Source of the DNA: Nemertoderma westbladi
Lineage: Eukaryota; Xenacoelomorpha; Nemertodermatida; Nemertodermatidae
Length of the DNA stretch: 64,000 nucleotides
Assembly (NCBI GenBank): GCA_032718475.1
Contig: JAUCBJ010003156.1
Span: forward strand, 27,489 to 91,488
Direction: 5' to 3'
Under the pieces are notes generated by a model. That model saw only the letters and a program-made list of their open reading frames with translations. It searched no databases and was not told where the DNA came from. The position numbers and the translations under genes were made by a program. Shown here piece after piece: positions 49,201 through 61,600 of this stretch. Within the stretch, counting starts at the first letter, position 1; every line of letters begins with the position of its first letter.

Positions 49201-52200
49201 GGTTAATTATATAGCTACCCATGCACCACTAGGTTAATTATATAGCCACCCATGCACCACTAGGTTAATTATATAGCCACCCATCATGCACCATTAGGTT
49301 AATTATATAGCCACCCATACACCATTAGGTTAATTATATAGCCACCCATGCACCACTAGGTTAATTATATAGCCACCCCTCATGCACCACTAGGTTAATT
49401 ATATAGCCACCCATACACCATTAGGTTAATTATATAGCCACCCATGCACCACAAGGTTCATTATATAGCCACCCATGCACCACAAGGTTCATTATATAGC
49501 CACCCATGCACCACTAGGTTAATTATATAGCCACCTATGCACCACTAGGTTAATTATATAGCCACCCATGCACCATTAGGTTAATTATATAGCCACCCAT
49601 ACACCATTAGGTTAATTATATAGCCACCCATGCACCATTAGGTTAATTATATAGCCACCCATGCACCATTAGGTTAATTATATAGCCACCTATACAACAT
49701 TAGGTTAATTATATAGCCACCCATGCACCACTAGGTTAATTATATAGCCACCCATACACCATTAGGTTAATTACACAGCCACCCATGCACAATTAGGTTA
49801 ATTATATAGGTACCCATGCACCACTATGTAAATTATGTAGCCACCCATGCACCACTAGGTTAATTATATAGCCACCCATCATGCACCACTAGGTTAATTA
49901 TATAGCCACCCATACACCATTAGGTTAATTATATAGCCACCCATGCACCACAAGGTTCATTATATAGCCACCCATGCACCACTAGGTTAATTATATAGCC
50001 ACCTATGCACCACTAGGTTAATTATATAGCCACCCATGCACCACTAGGTTAATTATACAACCACCCATACACCATTAGGTTAATTATATAGCCACCCATG
50101 CACCACTAGGTTAATTATATAGCTACCCATGCACCACTAGGTTAATTATATAGCCACCCATGCACCACTAGGTTAATTATATAGCCACCCATCATGCACC
50201 ATTAGGTTAATTATATAGCCACCCATACACCATTAGGTTAATTATATAGCCACCCATGCACCACTAGGTTAATTATATAGCCACCCCTCATGCACCACTA
50301 GGTTAATTATATAGCCACCCATACACCATTAGGTTAATTATATAGCCACCCATGCACCACAAGGTTCATTATATAGCCACCCATGCACCACAAGGTTCAT
50401 TATATAGCCACCCATGCACCACTAGGTTAATTATATAGCCACCTATGCACCACTAGGTTAATTATATAGCCACCCATGCACCATTAGGTTAATTATATAG
50501 CCACACATGCACCATTAGGTTAATTATATAGCCACCCATGCACCATTAGGTTAATTATATAGCCACCTATACAACATTAGGTTAATTATATAGCCACCCA
50601 TGCACCACTAGGTTAATTATATAGCCACCCATACACCATTAGGTTAATTACACAGCCACCCATGCACAATTAGGTTAATTATATAGGTACCCATGCACCA
50701 CTATGTAAATTATGTAGCCACCCATGCACCACTAGGTTAATTATATAGCCACCCATCATGCACCACTAGGTTAATTATATAGCCACCCATACACCATTAG
50801 GTTAATTATATAGCCACCCATGCACCACAAGGTTCATTATATAGCCACCCATGCACCACTAGGTTAATTATATAGCCACCTATGCACCACTAGGTTAATT
50901 ATATAGCCACCAATGCACCACTAGGTTAATTATACAACCACCCATACACCATTAGGTTAATTATATAGCCACCCATGCACCACTAGGTTAATTATATAGC
51001 CACCCATACACCATTAGGTTAATTATACAGCCACCCATGCACCACTAGGTTAATTATATACCCACCCATGCACCATTAGGTTAATTATATAGCCACCCAT
51101 GCACCACTAGGTTAATTATACAGCCACCCATGCACCACTAGGTTAATTATACAGCCACCCATACACAATTAGGTTAATTATACAGCCACCCATGCACCGC
51201 TAGGTTAATTATATAGCCACCCATGCACAACAAGGTTAATTATACAGCCACCCATACACCATTAGGTTAATTATATAGCCGCCCATGCACCAATAGGTTA
51301 ATTATATAGCCACCCATACACAATTAGGTTAATTATACAGCCACCCATACACCATTAGGTTAATTATACAGCCACCCATACACAATTAGGTTAATTATAC
51401 AGCCACCCATGCACCGCTAGGTTAATTATATAGCCACCTATGCACAACAAGGTTAATTATACAGCCACCCATACACCATTAGGTTAATTATATAGCCACC
51501 CATACACCATTAGGTTAATTATACAGCCACCCATGCACCACTAGGTTAATTATATAGCCACCCATCATGCACCACTAGGTTAATTATATAGCCACCCATG
51601 CACCACTAGGTTAATTATACAGCCACCCATGCACCATTAGGTTAATTATATAGCCTCCCATACACCATTAGGTTAATTATATAGCCACCGATACACCATT
51701 AGGTTAATTATATAGCCGCCCATGCACCATTAGCTTAATTATATAGCCACCCATACACCATTAGGTTAATTATATAGCCACCCATGCACCATTAGGTTAA
51801 TTATATAGCCACCCATGCACCATTAGGTTAATTATATAGCCACCTATACACCATTAGGTTAATTATATAGCCACCCATGCACCACTAGGTTAATTATATA
51901 GCCACCCATACACCATTAGGTTAATTACACAGCCACCCATGCACAATTAGGTTAATTATATAGGTACCCATGCACCACTATGTAAATTATGTAGCCACCC
52001 ATGCACCACTAGGTTAATTATATAGCCACCCATGCACCACTAGGTTAATTATATAGCCACCCATCATGCACCATTAGGTTAATTATATAGCCACCCATAC
52101 ACCATTAGGTTAATTATATAGCCACCCATGCACCACTAGGTTAATTATATAGCCACCCCTCATGCACCACTAGGTTAATTATATAGCCACCCATACACCA

Positions 52201-54098
52201 TTAGGTTAATTATACAGCCACCCATGCACCACTAGGTTAATTATATAGCCACCTATGCACCACTAGGTTAATTATATAGCCACCCATGCACCATTAGGTT
52301 AATTATATAGCCACCCATACACCATTAGGTTAATTATAGAGCCACCCATGCACCACTAGGTTAATTATATAGCCACCCATGCACCACTAGGTTAATTATA
52401 TAGCTACCCATGCACCACTAGGTTAATTATATAGCCACCCATGCACCACTAGGTTAATTATATAGCCACCCATCATGCACCATTAGGTTAATTATATAGC
52501 CACCCATACACCATTAGGTTAATTATATAGCCACCCATGCACCACTAGGTTAATTATATAGCCACCCCTCATGCACCACTAGGTTAATTATATAGCCACC
52601 CATACACCATTAGGTTAATTATATAGCCACCCATGCACCACAAGGTTCATTATATAGCCACCCATGCACCATTACGTTAATTATACAGCCACCCATGCAC
52701 CACTAGGTTAATTATACAGCCACCCATGCACCATTAGGTTAATTATATAGCCACCCATGCACCATTAGGTTAATTATATAGCCACCCATGCACCACTAGG
52801 TTAATTATATAGCCACCCATGCACCATTACGTTAATTATATAGCCACCCATGCACCACTAGGTTAATTATATAGCCACCCATCATGCACCACTAGGTTAA
52901 TTATATAGCCACCCATCATGCACCACTAGGTTAATTATACAGCCACCCATGCACCACTAGGTTAATTATATAGCCACCCATACACCATTAGGTTAATTAT
53001 ATAGCCACCTATGCACCACTAGGTTAATTATATAGCCACCCATGCACCATTAGGTTAATTATATAGCCACCCATGCACCATTAGGTTAATTATACAGCCA
53101 CCCATGCACAACTAGGTTAATTATATAGCTACCCATGCACCACTATGTAAATTATGTAGCCACCCATGCACCATTAGGTTAATCATATAGCCACCCATGA
53201 ACCACTAGGTTAATTATATATCCACCCATACACCATTAGGTTAATTATATAGCCACCCATGCACCACTAGGTTAATTATACAGCCACCCATACACAATTA
53301 GGTTAATTATATAGCCACCCATGCACCATTAGGTTAATTATATAGCCACCCATACACAATTAGGTTAATTATATAGCCACCCATGCACCATTAGGTTAAT
53401 TATATAGCCACCCATACACCATTAGGTTAATTATACAGCCACCCATGCACAACTAGGTTAATTATACAGCCACCCATGCACCATTAGGTTAATTATATAG
53501 CCATCCATACACAATTAGGTTAATTATACAGCCACCCATACACCATTAGGTTAATTATATAGCCACCCATCATGCACAACTAGGTTAATTATATAGCCAC
53601 CCATGCACCACTATGTTAATTATACAGCCACCCATGCACCACTATGTTAATTATACAGCCACCCATACACCATTAGGTTAATTATATAGCCACCCATGCA
53701 CCACTAGGTTAATTATACAGCACCCATGCACCACTAGGTTAATTATATAGCCACCCATGCCATGCACAGGACAACTAGGTTAATTATATAGCTACCCATG
53801 CACCACTATGTAAATTATGTAGCCACCTATGCACAACTAGGTTAATTATATAGCCACCCATGCACCACTATGTAAATTATGTAGCCACCTATGCACCACC
53901 AGCCACCCATGCATCACTATGTTAATTATACAGCCACACATGCACCATTAGGTTAATTATATAGCCATCCATACACAATTAGGTTAATTATACAGCCACC
54001 CATACACCATTAGGTTAATTATATAGCCACCCATCATGCACAACTAGGTTAATTATATAGCCACCCATGCACCACTAGGTTAATGATACAGCCACCCA
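43271..54098. repeat. 31-bp satellite array, about 350 copies
   Basis: About 10.8 kb of the unit ccacccatgcaccactaggt plus taattatatag. Common variants are atacaccatt, acacaatt, caacaagg, tatacagcc and a 3-bp expansion, catcatgcacc. Rare forms recur at fixed spacings: gccagccctcatg at 46143 and 48901 (2758 bp, about 89 units), and acccctcatgcacc near 46618, 47527, 49377 and 50284 (about 908 bp between pairs). Block duplication has therefore built higher-order repeats. No frame remains open for long. Confidence 0.97.
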
Positions 54099-54105
54099 GT
54101 CGGAC

Positions 54106-56762
54106 CTATCTCGGGATCCCGAGTTACTATCTCGGGATCCCGAGTTACTATCTCGGGATCCCGACTAATTATCTCGGGATCCCGAGTTACTATCTCGGGA
54201 TCCTGAGTTACTATCTCGGGATCCCGACTAATTATCTCGGGATCTTGAGTTACTATCTCGGGATCCCGACTAATTATCTCGGGATCCCGAGTTACTATCT
54301 CGGGATCCCGACTAATTATCTCGGGATCCTGAGTTACTATCTCGGGATCCCGACTAATTATCTCGGGATCCCGAGTTACTATCTCGGGATCCCGAGTTAC
54401 TATCTCGGGATCCCGAGTTATTATCTCGGGATCCCGAGTTACTATCTCGGGATCCCGAGTTACTATCTCGGGATCCGGACTAATTATCTCGGGATCCCGA
54501 GTTACTATCTCGGGATCCCGAGTTACTATCTCGGGATCCCGACTAATTATCTCGGGATCCCGAGTTACTATCTCGGGATCCCGAGTTACTATCTCGGGAT
54601 CCCGACTAATTATCTCGGGATCCCGAGTTACTATCTCGGGATCCCGAGTTACTATCTCGGGATCCCGAGTTACTATCTCGGGATCCCGAGTTACTATCTC
54701 GGGATCCCGACTAATTATCTCGGGATCCCGAGTTACTATCTCGGGATCCCGAGTTACTATCTCGGGATCCCGACTAATTATCTCGGGATCCCGAGTTACT
54801 ATCTCGGGATCCCGAGTTACTATCTCGGGATCCCGAGTTACTATCTCGGGATCCCGAGTTACTATCTCGGGATCCTGAGTTACTATCTCGGGATCCCGAG
54901 TTACTATCTCGGGATCCCGACTAATTATCTCGGGATCCCGAGTTACTATCTCGGGATCCCGAGTTACTATCTCGGGATCCCGACTAATTATCTCGGGATC
55001 CCGAGTTACTATCTCGGGATCCCGAGTTACTATCTCGGGATCCCGAGTTACTATCTCGGGATCCCGGCTAATTATCTCGGGATCCCGAGTTACTATCTCG
55101 GGATCCCGAGTTACTATCTCGGGATCCCGAGTTACTATCTCGGGATCCCGACTAATTATCTCGGGATCCCGAGTTACTATCTCGGGATCCCGAGTTACTA
55201 TCTCGGGATCCCGAGTTACTATCTCGGGATCCCGACTAATTATCTCGGGATCCCGAGTTACTATCTCGGGATCCCGAGTTACTATCTCGGGATCCCGAGT
55301 TACTATCTCGGGATCCCGACTAATTATCTCGGGATCCCGAGTTACTATCTCGGGATCCCGAGTTACTATCTCTGGATCCCGAGTTACTATCTCGGGATCC
55401 TGAGTTACTATCTCGGGATCCCGACTAATTATCTCGGGATCCCGAGTTACTATCTCGGGATCCCGAGTTACTATCTCGGGATCCCGAGTTACTATCTCGG
55501 GATCCAGACTTATTATCTCGGGATCCCGAGTTACTATCTCGGGATCCCGAGTTACTATCTCGGGATCCCGACTAATTATCTCGGGATCCTGAGTTACTAT
55601 CTCGGGATCCCGGGTTACTATCTCGGGATCCCGAGTTACTATCTCGGGATCCAGACTTATTATCTTGGGATCCCGAGTTACTATCTCGGGATCCAGACTT
55701 ATTATCTCGGGATCCCGAGTTACTATCTCGGGGTCCCGAGTTACTATCTCGGGATCCTGAGTTACTATCTCGGGATCCCGACTAATTATCTCGGGATCCC
55801 GAGTTACTATCTCGGGATCCTGAGTTACTATCTCGGGATCCCGACTAATTATCTCGGGATCCTGAGTTACTATCTCGGGATCCCGAGTTACTATCTCGGG
55901 ATCCCGAGTTACTATCTCGGGATCCCGAGTTACTATCTCTGGATCCCGAGTTACTATCTCGGGATCCTGAGTTACTATCTCGGGATCCCGACTAATTATC
56001 TCGGGATCCCGAGTTACTATCTCGGGATCCTGAGTTACTATCTCGGGATCCCGACTAATTATCTCGGGATCCCGAGTTACTATCTCGGGATCCCGAGTTA
56101 CTATCTCGGGATCCCGAGTTACTATCTCGGGATCCTGAGTTACTATCTCGGGATCCCGACTAATTATCTCGGGATCCCGAGTTACTATCTCGGGATCCTG
56201 AGTTACTATCTCGGGATCCCGACTAATTATCTCGGGATCCCGAGTTACTATCTCGGGATCCCGAGTTACTATCTCGGGATCCCGAGTTACTATCTCGGGA
56301 TCCCGAGTTACTATCTCGGGATCCTGAGTTACTATCTCGGGATCCCGACTATTTATCTCGGGATCCCGAGTTACTATCTCGGGATCCCGACTAATTATCT
56401 CGGGATCCCGAGTTACTATCTCGGGATCCCGAGTTACTATCTCGGGATCCCGAGTTACTATCTCGGGATCCCGAGTTACTATCTCGGGATCCCGAGTTAC
56501 TATCTCGGGATCCCGAGTTACTATCTCGGGATCCCGAGTTACTATCTCGGGATCCCGAGTTACTATCTCGGGATCCCGAGTTACTATCTCGGGATCCCGA
56601 GTTACTATCTCGGGATCCCGAGTTACTATCTCGGGATCCTGAGTTACTATCTCGGGATCCCGACTAATTATCTCGGGATCCTGAGTTACTATCTCGGGAT
56701 CCCGAGTTACTATCTCGGGATCCCGAGTTACTATCTCGGGATCCCGACTTATTATCTCGGTA
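54106..56762. repeat. 21-bp satellite with perfect 14-bp palindrome, about 126 copies
   Basis: The unit is tatctcgggatcccgagtta plus c. Its core CTCGGGATCCCGAG is a perfect palindrome; the main variant ends gactaatta, breaking one arm. Because 21 is a multiple of three and this frame has no stop, one plus-strand frame stays open for 912 codons (YLGIPSY / YLGIPTN heptads) up to 56821. The first codon lies in the neighbouring 31-bp satellite, and the tail beyond the array is arbitrary sequence, so I treat it as non-coding. Confidence 0.95.
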
Positions 56763-57310
56763 TACTCTCCCTTTCAACCAGCTATTTAAAAGAAGTAGAA
56801 AGATTACGCCGATATTTCTAGCTGTATATATCGTTTCTGCACATGTAACTCAACTCATTGGCTGACAAACTACTAAGTTACTCCAAACTCACAGCAATCT
56901 CCTAGCTATAGTGACCAATGAGCTTCAATTCTTAACAAACCTGGCCTTCTAAATCTCTTGAAATTTTATTTTATGTCAAACGTTAAATGTGCAGAATTTT
57001 TAATTGGGTTTTTTTTAGTTCTAGTAGTTCTTATAATATTCACAGCATTAAATTAATAAATATTTTAAATATTTTATATAGGGTCAAGTGTTGATTATAA
57101 AAAATAAAATAAAATAAAAAATTAAGTTAAATTAAATTAATTAAAAAATTATATTTTGGTAAAGTGATACCTTTTCTCATGATAATCTATAGCGGTAAAA
57201 CGCATGGTTTTTAAAATGATTGCTACACTTTTTCGCTTCCTCATACAATTTGAATCTAACAGGTTAAAAAAAGTACGGAACCCCTAAAGTGATATGTGTT
57301 CCCTTTTTTT
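56763..57310. other. AT-rich spacer
   Basis: No gene is recognised. It contains A/T-rich simple sequence (aaaataaaataaaat) around 57100-57130. Confidence 0.4.
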
Positions 57311-57906
57311 TCTAAGTCCGGCCCTGAGATACTAAGTCCGGGATTGAGATACTATCTCAGGCCCCGAGATACTAAGTCCGGGCCTGAGATACTATCTCAG
57401 GCCCGGAGATACTAAGTCCGGGCCTGAGACACTATCTCATGTCCGGAGATACTAAGTCCGGGCCTGAGACACTATCTCAGGCCCGGAAATACTAAGTCCG
57501 GGCCTGAGACACTATCTCAGGCCCGGAGATACTAAGTCCGGGCCTGAGACACTATCTCAGGCCCGGAGATACTAAGTCCGGGCCTGAGACACTATCTCAG
57601 GCCCGGAGATACTAAGTCCGGGCCTGAGACACTATCTCATGTCCGGAGATACTAAGTCCGGGCCTGAGACACTATCTCAGGCCCGGAGATACTAAGTCCG
57701 GGCCTGAGACACTATCTCAGGCCCGGAGATACTAAGTCCGGGCCTGAGACACTATTTCTAGCCCGGAGATACTAAGTCCGGGCCTGAGACACTATCTCAG
57801 GCCCGGAGATACTAAGTCCGGGCCTGAGACACTATTTCTAGCCCGGAGATACTAAGTCCGGGCCTGAGATATATCTCAGGCCCGGAGATATTATCCCAGG
57901 CCTGAA
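57311..57906. repeat. 40-bp tandem repeat made almost entirely of a hairpin
   Basis: About 14-15 units. Each has TCCGGGCCTGAGA, a 5-base spacer cacta, then TCTCAGGCCCGGA: a 13-bp perfect stem, followed by a 9-base linker (gatactaag type). Variants (catgtccgg, ttctagccc) occur in a few units and reduce the stem. Confidence 0.95.
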
Positions 57907-58696
57907 GTACAGACATGTTGGCGGGAACATGGAAACTGAGTATCGCATTTCAATTTGTGAGATAGGAGTAAGGTAGGGTAGGGTTGAAGTAAAATATAAA
58001 CTTCACTTTATGTTTCGCTTCTACACAGTAAGCCAGTACACCACCCCACCCCAGGTGAACCTATGTTCGGGGCGGAGATAGTATCTCCGTGTGGGACTTT
58101 AGGAGGAAAAAAAGGGGAAATCCATGTCCCTTCCCCTTCCCATGTCCGTATAAAAGAGATCATAGATAGTCACGTTTTCAAACCACCCTTAACCACCTTG
58201 AAACGCGCAGACTTTGTTATATTACAATTTCCTAAGTCCTAACGCGTTACTGGTAGTTACTAAGAGTGTAACGTTGTGTGACACTTACATGATCAAATCT
58301 AACATATGACCTCAATCAATGGGCCTTCCGTACTCAGTAGTGTCCAATTTCATATATTGTACAGTACTGTAGTAGATTACATAACAACAGTCCCAGTAGG
58401 CACTAGTACCACCGTCATATCAAAATCTTTACCACGATATAAAATTCGCAATATATCATATCACAACCGGATTCCGCATGGTGAATTCCACGTAATTTAA
58501 GTGAAAACCATCTTTTAAAATAAAATGCAATAAATTAATTGGCTGTAGGTTATCATGAAAATTGAGTCACAAAATAAATGATCGATGTAGTTCTGTATTT
58601 TTTATTTTATCGAATTTAAATGAAGTAATTAATATATTTGGACTTTAATTTATTTTTTTGTAGAATTGTAATAAATTTATATATTATTGTATCAGG
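57907..58696. other. 5' flank of the MOLO1-domain gene
   Basis: No gene is recognised. An isolated relative of the preceding repeat (ggcggagatagtatctccg, itself a hairpin) lies at about 58071-58090. Just before the start codon, tattattgtatcag looks like a splice acceptor ending at 58695, so an upstream 5' UTR exon is possible. Confidence 0.45.
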
Positions 58697-61600
58697 ATGT
58701 TAATTACATTAGCTATCTCTGTATTCTCACTGGTACACCGCGGGTGTTCCGTTCTCAGGGAACCGGAGGATATTCCCCGGTTGCGAGACTACGCAGGCAA
58801 TGCTACAGCCTCGGCCCTACAGTGTGGACTACCGGGGTCCTTGGTACATGCTTGGTTGTGCGACCCAGACAGAGTACTTGGTGTCTCAGACACCCAACTA
58901 GCAGTTATTAACTCTATGTTATACAACATTTACACCGACACCTTCTGTACGTGCCCTATAGAGGAATTATGTAAATCCAAATCAGGTGAGTTAAAGTCTA
59001 ATAATTAATGGGTTAATAATATTTATATAACTCCTGAGGTAGAAGAGGGTGGACATAAAGCTTTATACGGCGAGTGAGAATTGTTTTTCCGGCGGGTGTG
59101 TGACAATATTCTAACGTCTGTGTGACAGTATATGAGTTAGGCATGTCACCGTGTTACACCTACCCGCTACAGGTCGTCCACCACTTACTTTCAGTTCACT
59201 GACTTTCTGTATATAATACTGAACCGATGTAACGGTAGGCCTATGTACCCTACATACATACCCGAGCTAATCAAAGGTCACAGAATCGTAATGTCGGAAT
59301 GTCGTAAACAGTATGTTAAGATATTCTGCACAGTACATAAGCGAAACCGTATGTATACTGTCGTTACATTTTACTACAGTAGAACCATTATCATTAGGTC
59401 TACTGAATCTGTAGGCCTACATATACGGTACTATAATACGTGAAATTTGATGTTTAACATTTTACACCATGTCCCAGAATATAGTGTCGTAATGCAGTGG
59501 ACACGCCCCCCCCCCCCTCCCCCCCCCCTAATTTTTCTACAAATAGTAATGAGATTGCATGAAATTTGAAACAGAGATAGTTTCACCTCCCGACCACTCT
59601 CTGGGTGAGCCAGAATTTTTATTTTTGCTTTCAATCTTTATCTACAAGCTTTTAAAAAAAGTGTCTCCAGCGATATTACACCAGTTACACCGCAGTTATT
59701 CTTCTACCTTATAGACCAGTAGAAAGCTGGCCAAGCAAGGATTCCAAATATGTAACACGATTTGAATTTCGTTGAAAAATAGCTGAGATATGGGCGTTCA
59801 AATGTTGCATGGTTTTGCAACGACGCGAGGCTATTTTATTCTATTAATAAATAAACCATATTCTGGAACATTTTTTAAATGTATGAATAGCTACGTAATA
59901 GTATGATTAAAGATGTAATTCACTGTTGCCCAGCTACGTATTTGGATAAACAAAATATATATTACACCATGACCCGTAATATAGTGTCATTTTCTGATGA
60001 CACGGACCCCCCCCCCCCAAAAAAAAAAATTTCTACAAACCTTAATCATATTGTTTGAAATTTGAAACACAACTAGTTCAACTCACCGTGGTTGTTACCA
60101 TGAAGCCGGAATTTTCGATTTCGCCTTTAAATTTTATTTATAAGCGTTTTAAAAAAGTGTCTTTTGCGAAATCGCACCCTCTGTATCATTGCCATTCTTC
60201 ACTTTAGTCGTAATTTTTTCACATCAATAGAAAGCTTGCGTTGCAAGGATTCCAAATATGTAGCAATGTCTGAATTTCGTTGAGAAACAGCTGAGAAATA
60301 GGCATTCAAAGATTGCAATAATTATTGTTCACTGCAGGCCATTTATTCTATTTAATAAATACACAATATTCTAGAACGTTATTATTTATTTTATGAGTTG
60401 GTAGGCAACAGCGGTATGCCTATACAATATCTATATTGCCTAGCTAATCATACATAAACAAATTGATCCAGAATATTGTGTATTTATTAAATAGAATAAA
60501 TGGCCTGCAGTGAACAATAATTATTGCAATCTTTGAATGCCTATTTCTCAGCTGTTTCTCAACGAAATTCAGACATTGTTACATATTTGGAATCCTTGCA
60601 ACGCAAGCGTTCTATTGATGTGAAAAAATTACGACTAAAGTGAAGAATGGCAATGATACAGAGGGTCTGATTTCGCAAAAGACACTTTTTTAAAACGCTT
60701 ATAAATAAAATTTGAAGGCGAAATCGAAAATTCCGGCTTCATGGTAACAACCACGGTGAGTTGAACTAATTGTGTTTCAAATTTCAAACAATATGATAAA
60801 GATTTGTAGAAAAATTTGGGGGGGGGGGGGGTCCGTGTCATCAGAAAATGACACTATATTACGGGTCATGGTGTATATTAATACTATTCTTATATTAGTT
60901 TTACTGCAAATTATGTACGTTTTATTGCTCCAAAATGGTTTGGATTAAAGAAACAATGTTCATAAACAAAATATTCCAGATTATGATGCATTTATTTAAT
61001 AGAATAAAATAGCCTCGCGCAGGTGCATAACCATGCAACACTTGAACGCCCATATCTCAGCTATTTTTCAACGAAATTCAAATTGTGTTACATATTTGAA
61101 ATCCTTGCAGGGCCAGCTTTCCATTGGTTCCAACAAACAGCTATTAGGTAGAAGAATAACTGCGGTGTAACTGGTGTAATATCGCTGGAGACACTTTTTT
61201 AAACGCTTGTAGCTAAAAATTGAAAGCAAAAATAAAAATTCTGGCTCACCCAGTCAGTGGTCGGGAGGTGGAACTATCTCTGTTTCAAATTTCATGGAAT
61301 CTCATTACGATTTGTAGAAAAATTAGGGGGGGGGGGGGGCGTGTCTCTGAATTACGACACTATATTCTGGGACATGGTGTAATTTTGTAAGTATTTCTAG
61401 AGTTCTATTTAATAAGTTACACACTCCACTATTATTTGCTAAAATTGCTACACTATAAGTCTTGATTGCGTTGTTTTTATTCCAGGTAAGAAACATGGTT
61501 ACATAATGGCTGTGGTTATGGTTGAAACAATGGATGTTCGCCAATTAAGCGCCACCGCTGACCCTTACGACGCCGCGCAAGTGTTTGCAGATGTTTTGCG

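Noticed and set aside
54083-56821. 912-codon open frame as a repetitive structural protein
   Set aside because: The frame follows from a stop-free 21-bp unit. It starts in a different satellite and ends in arbitrary sequence, with no signal peptide or splice context.
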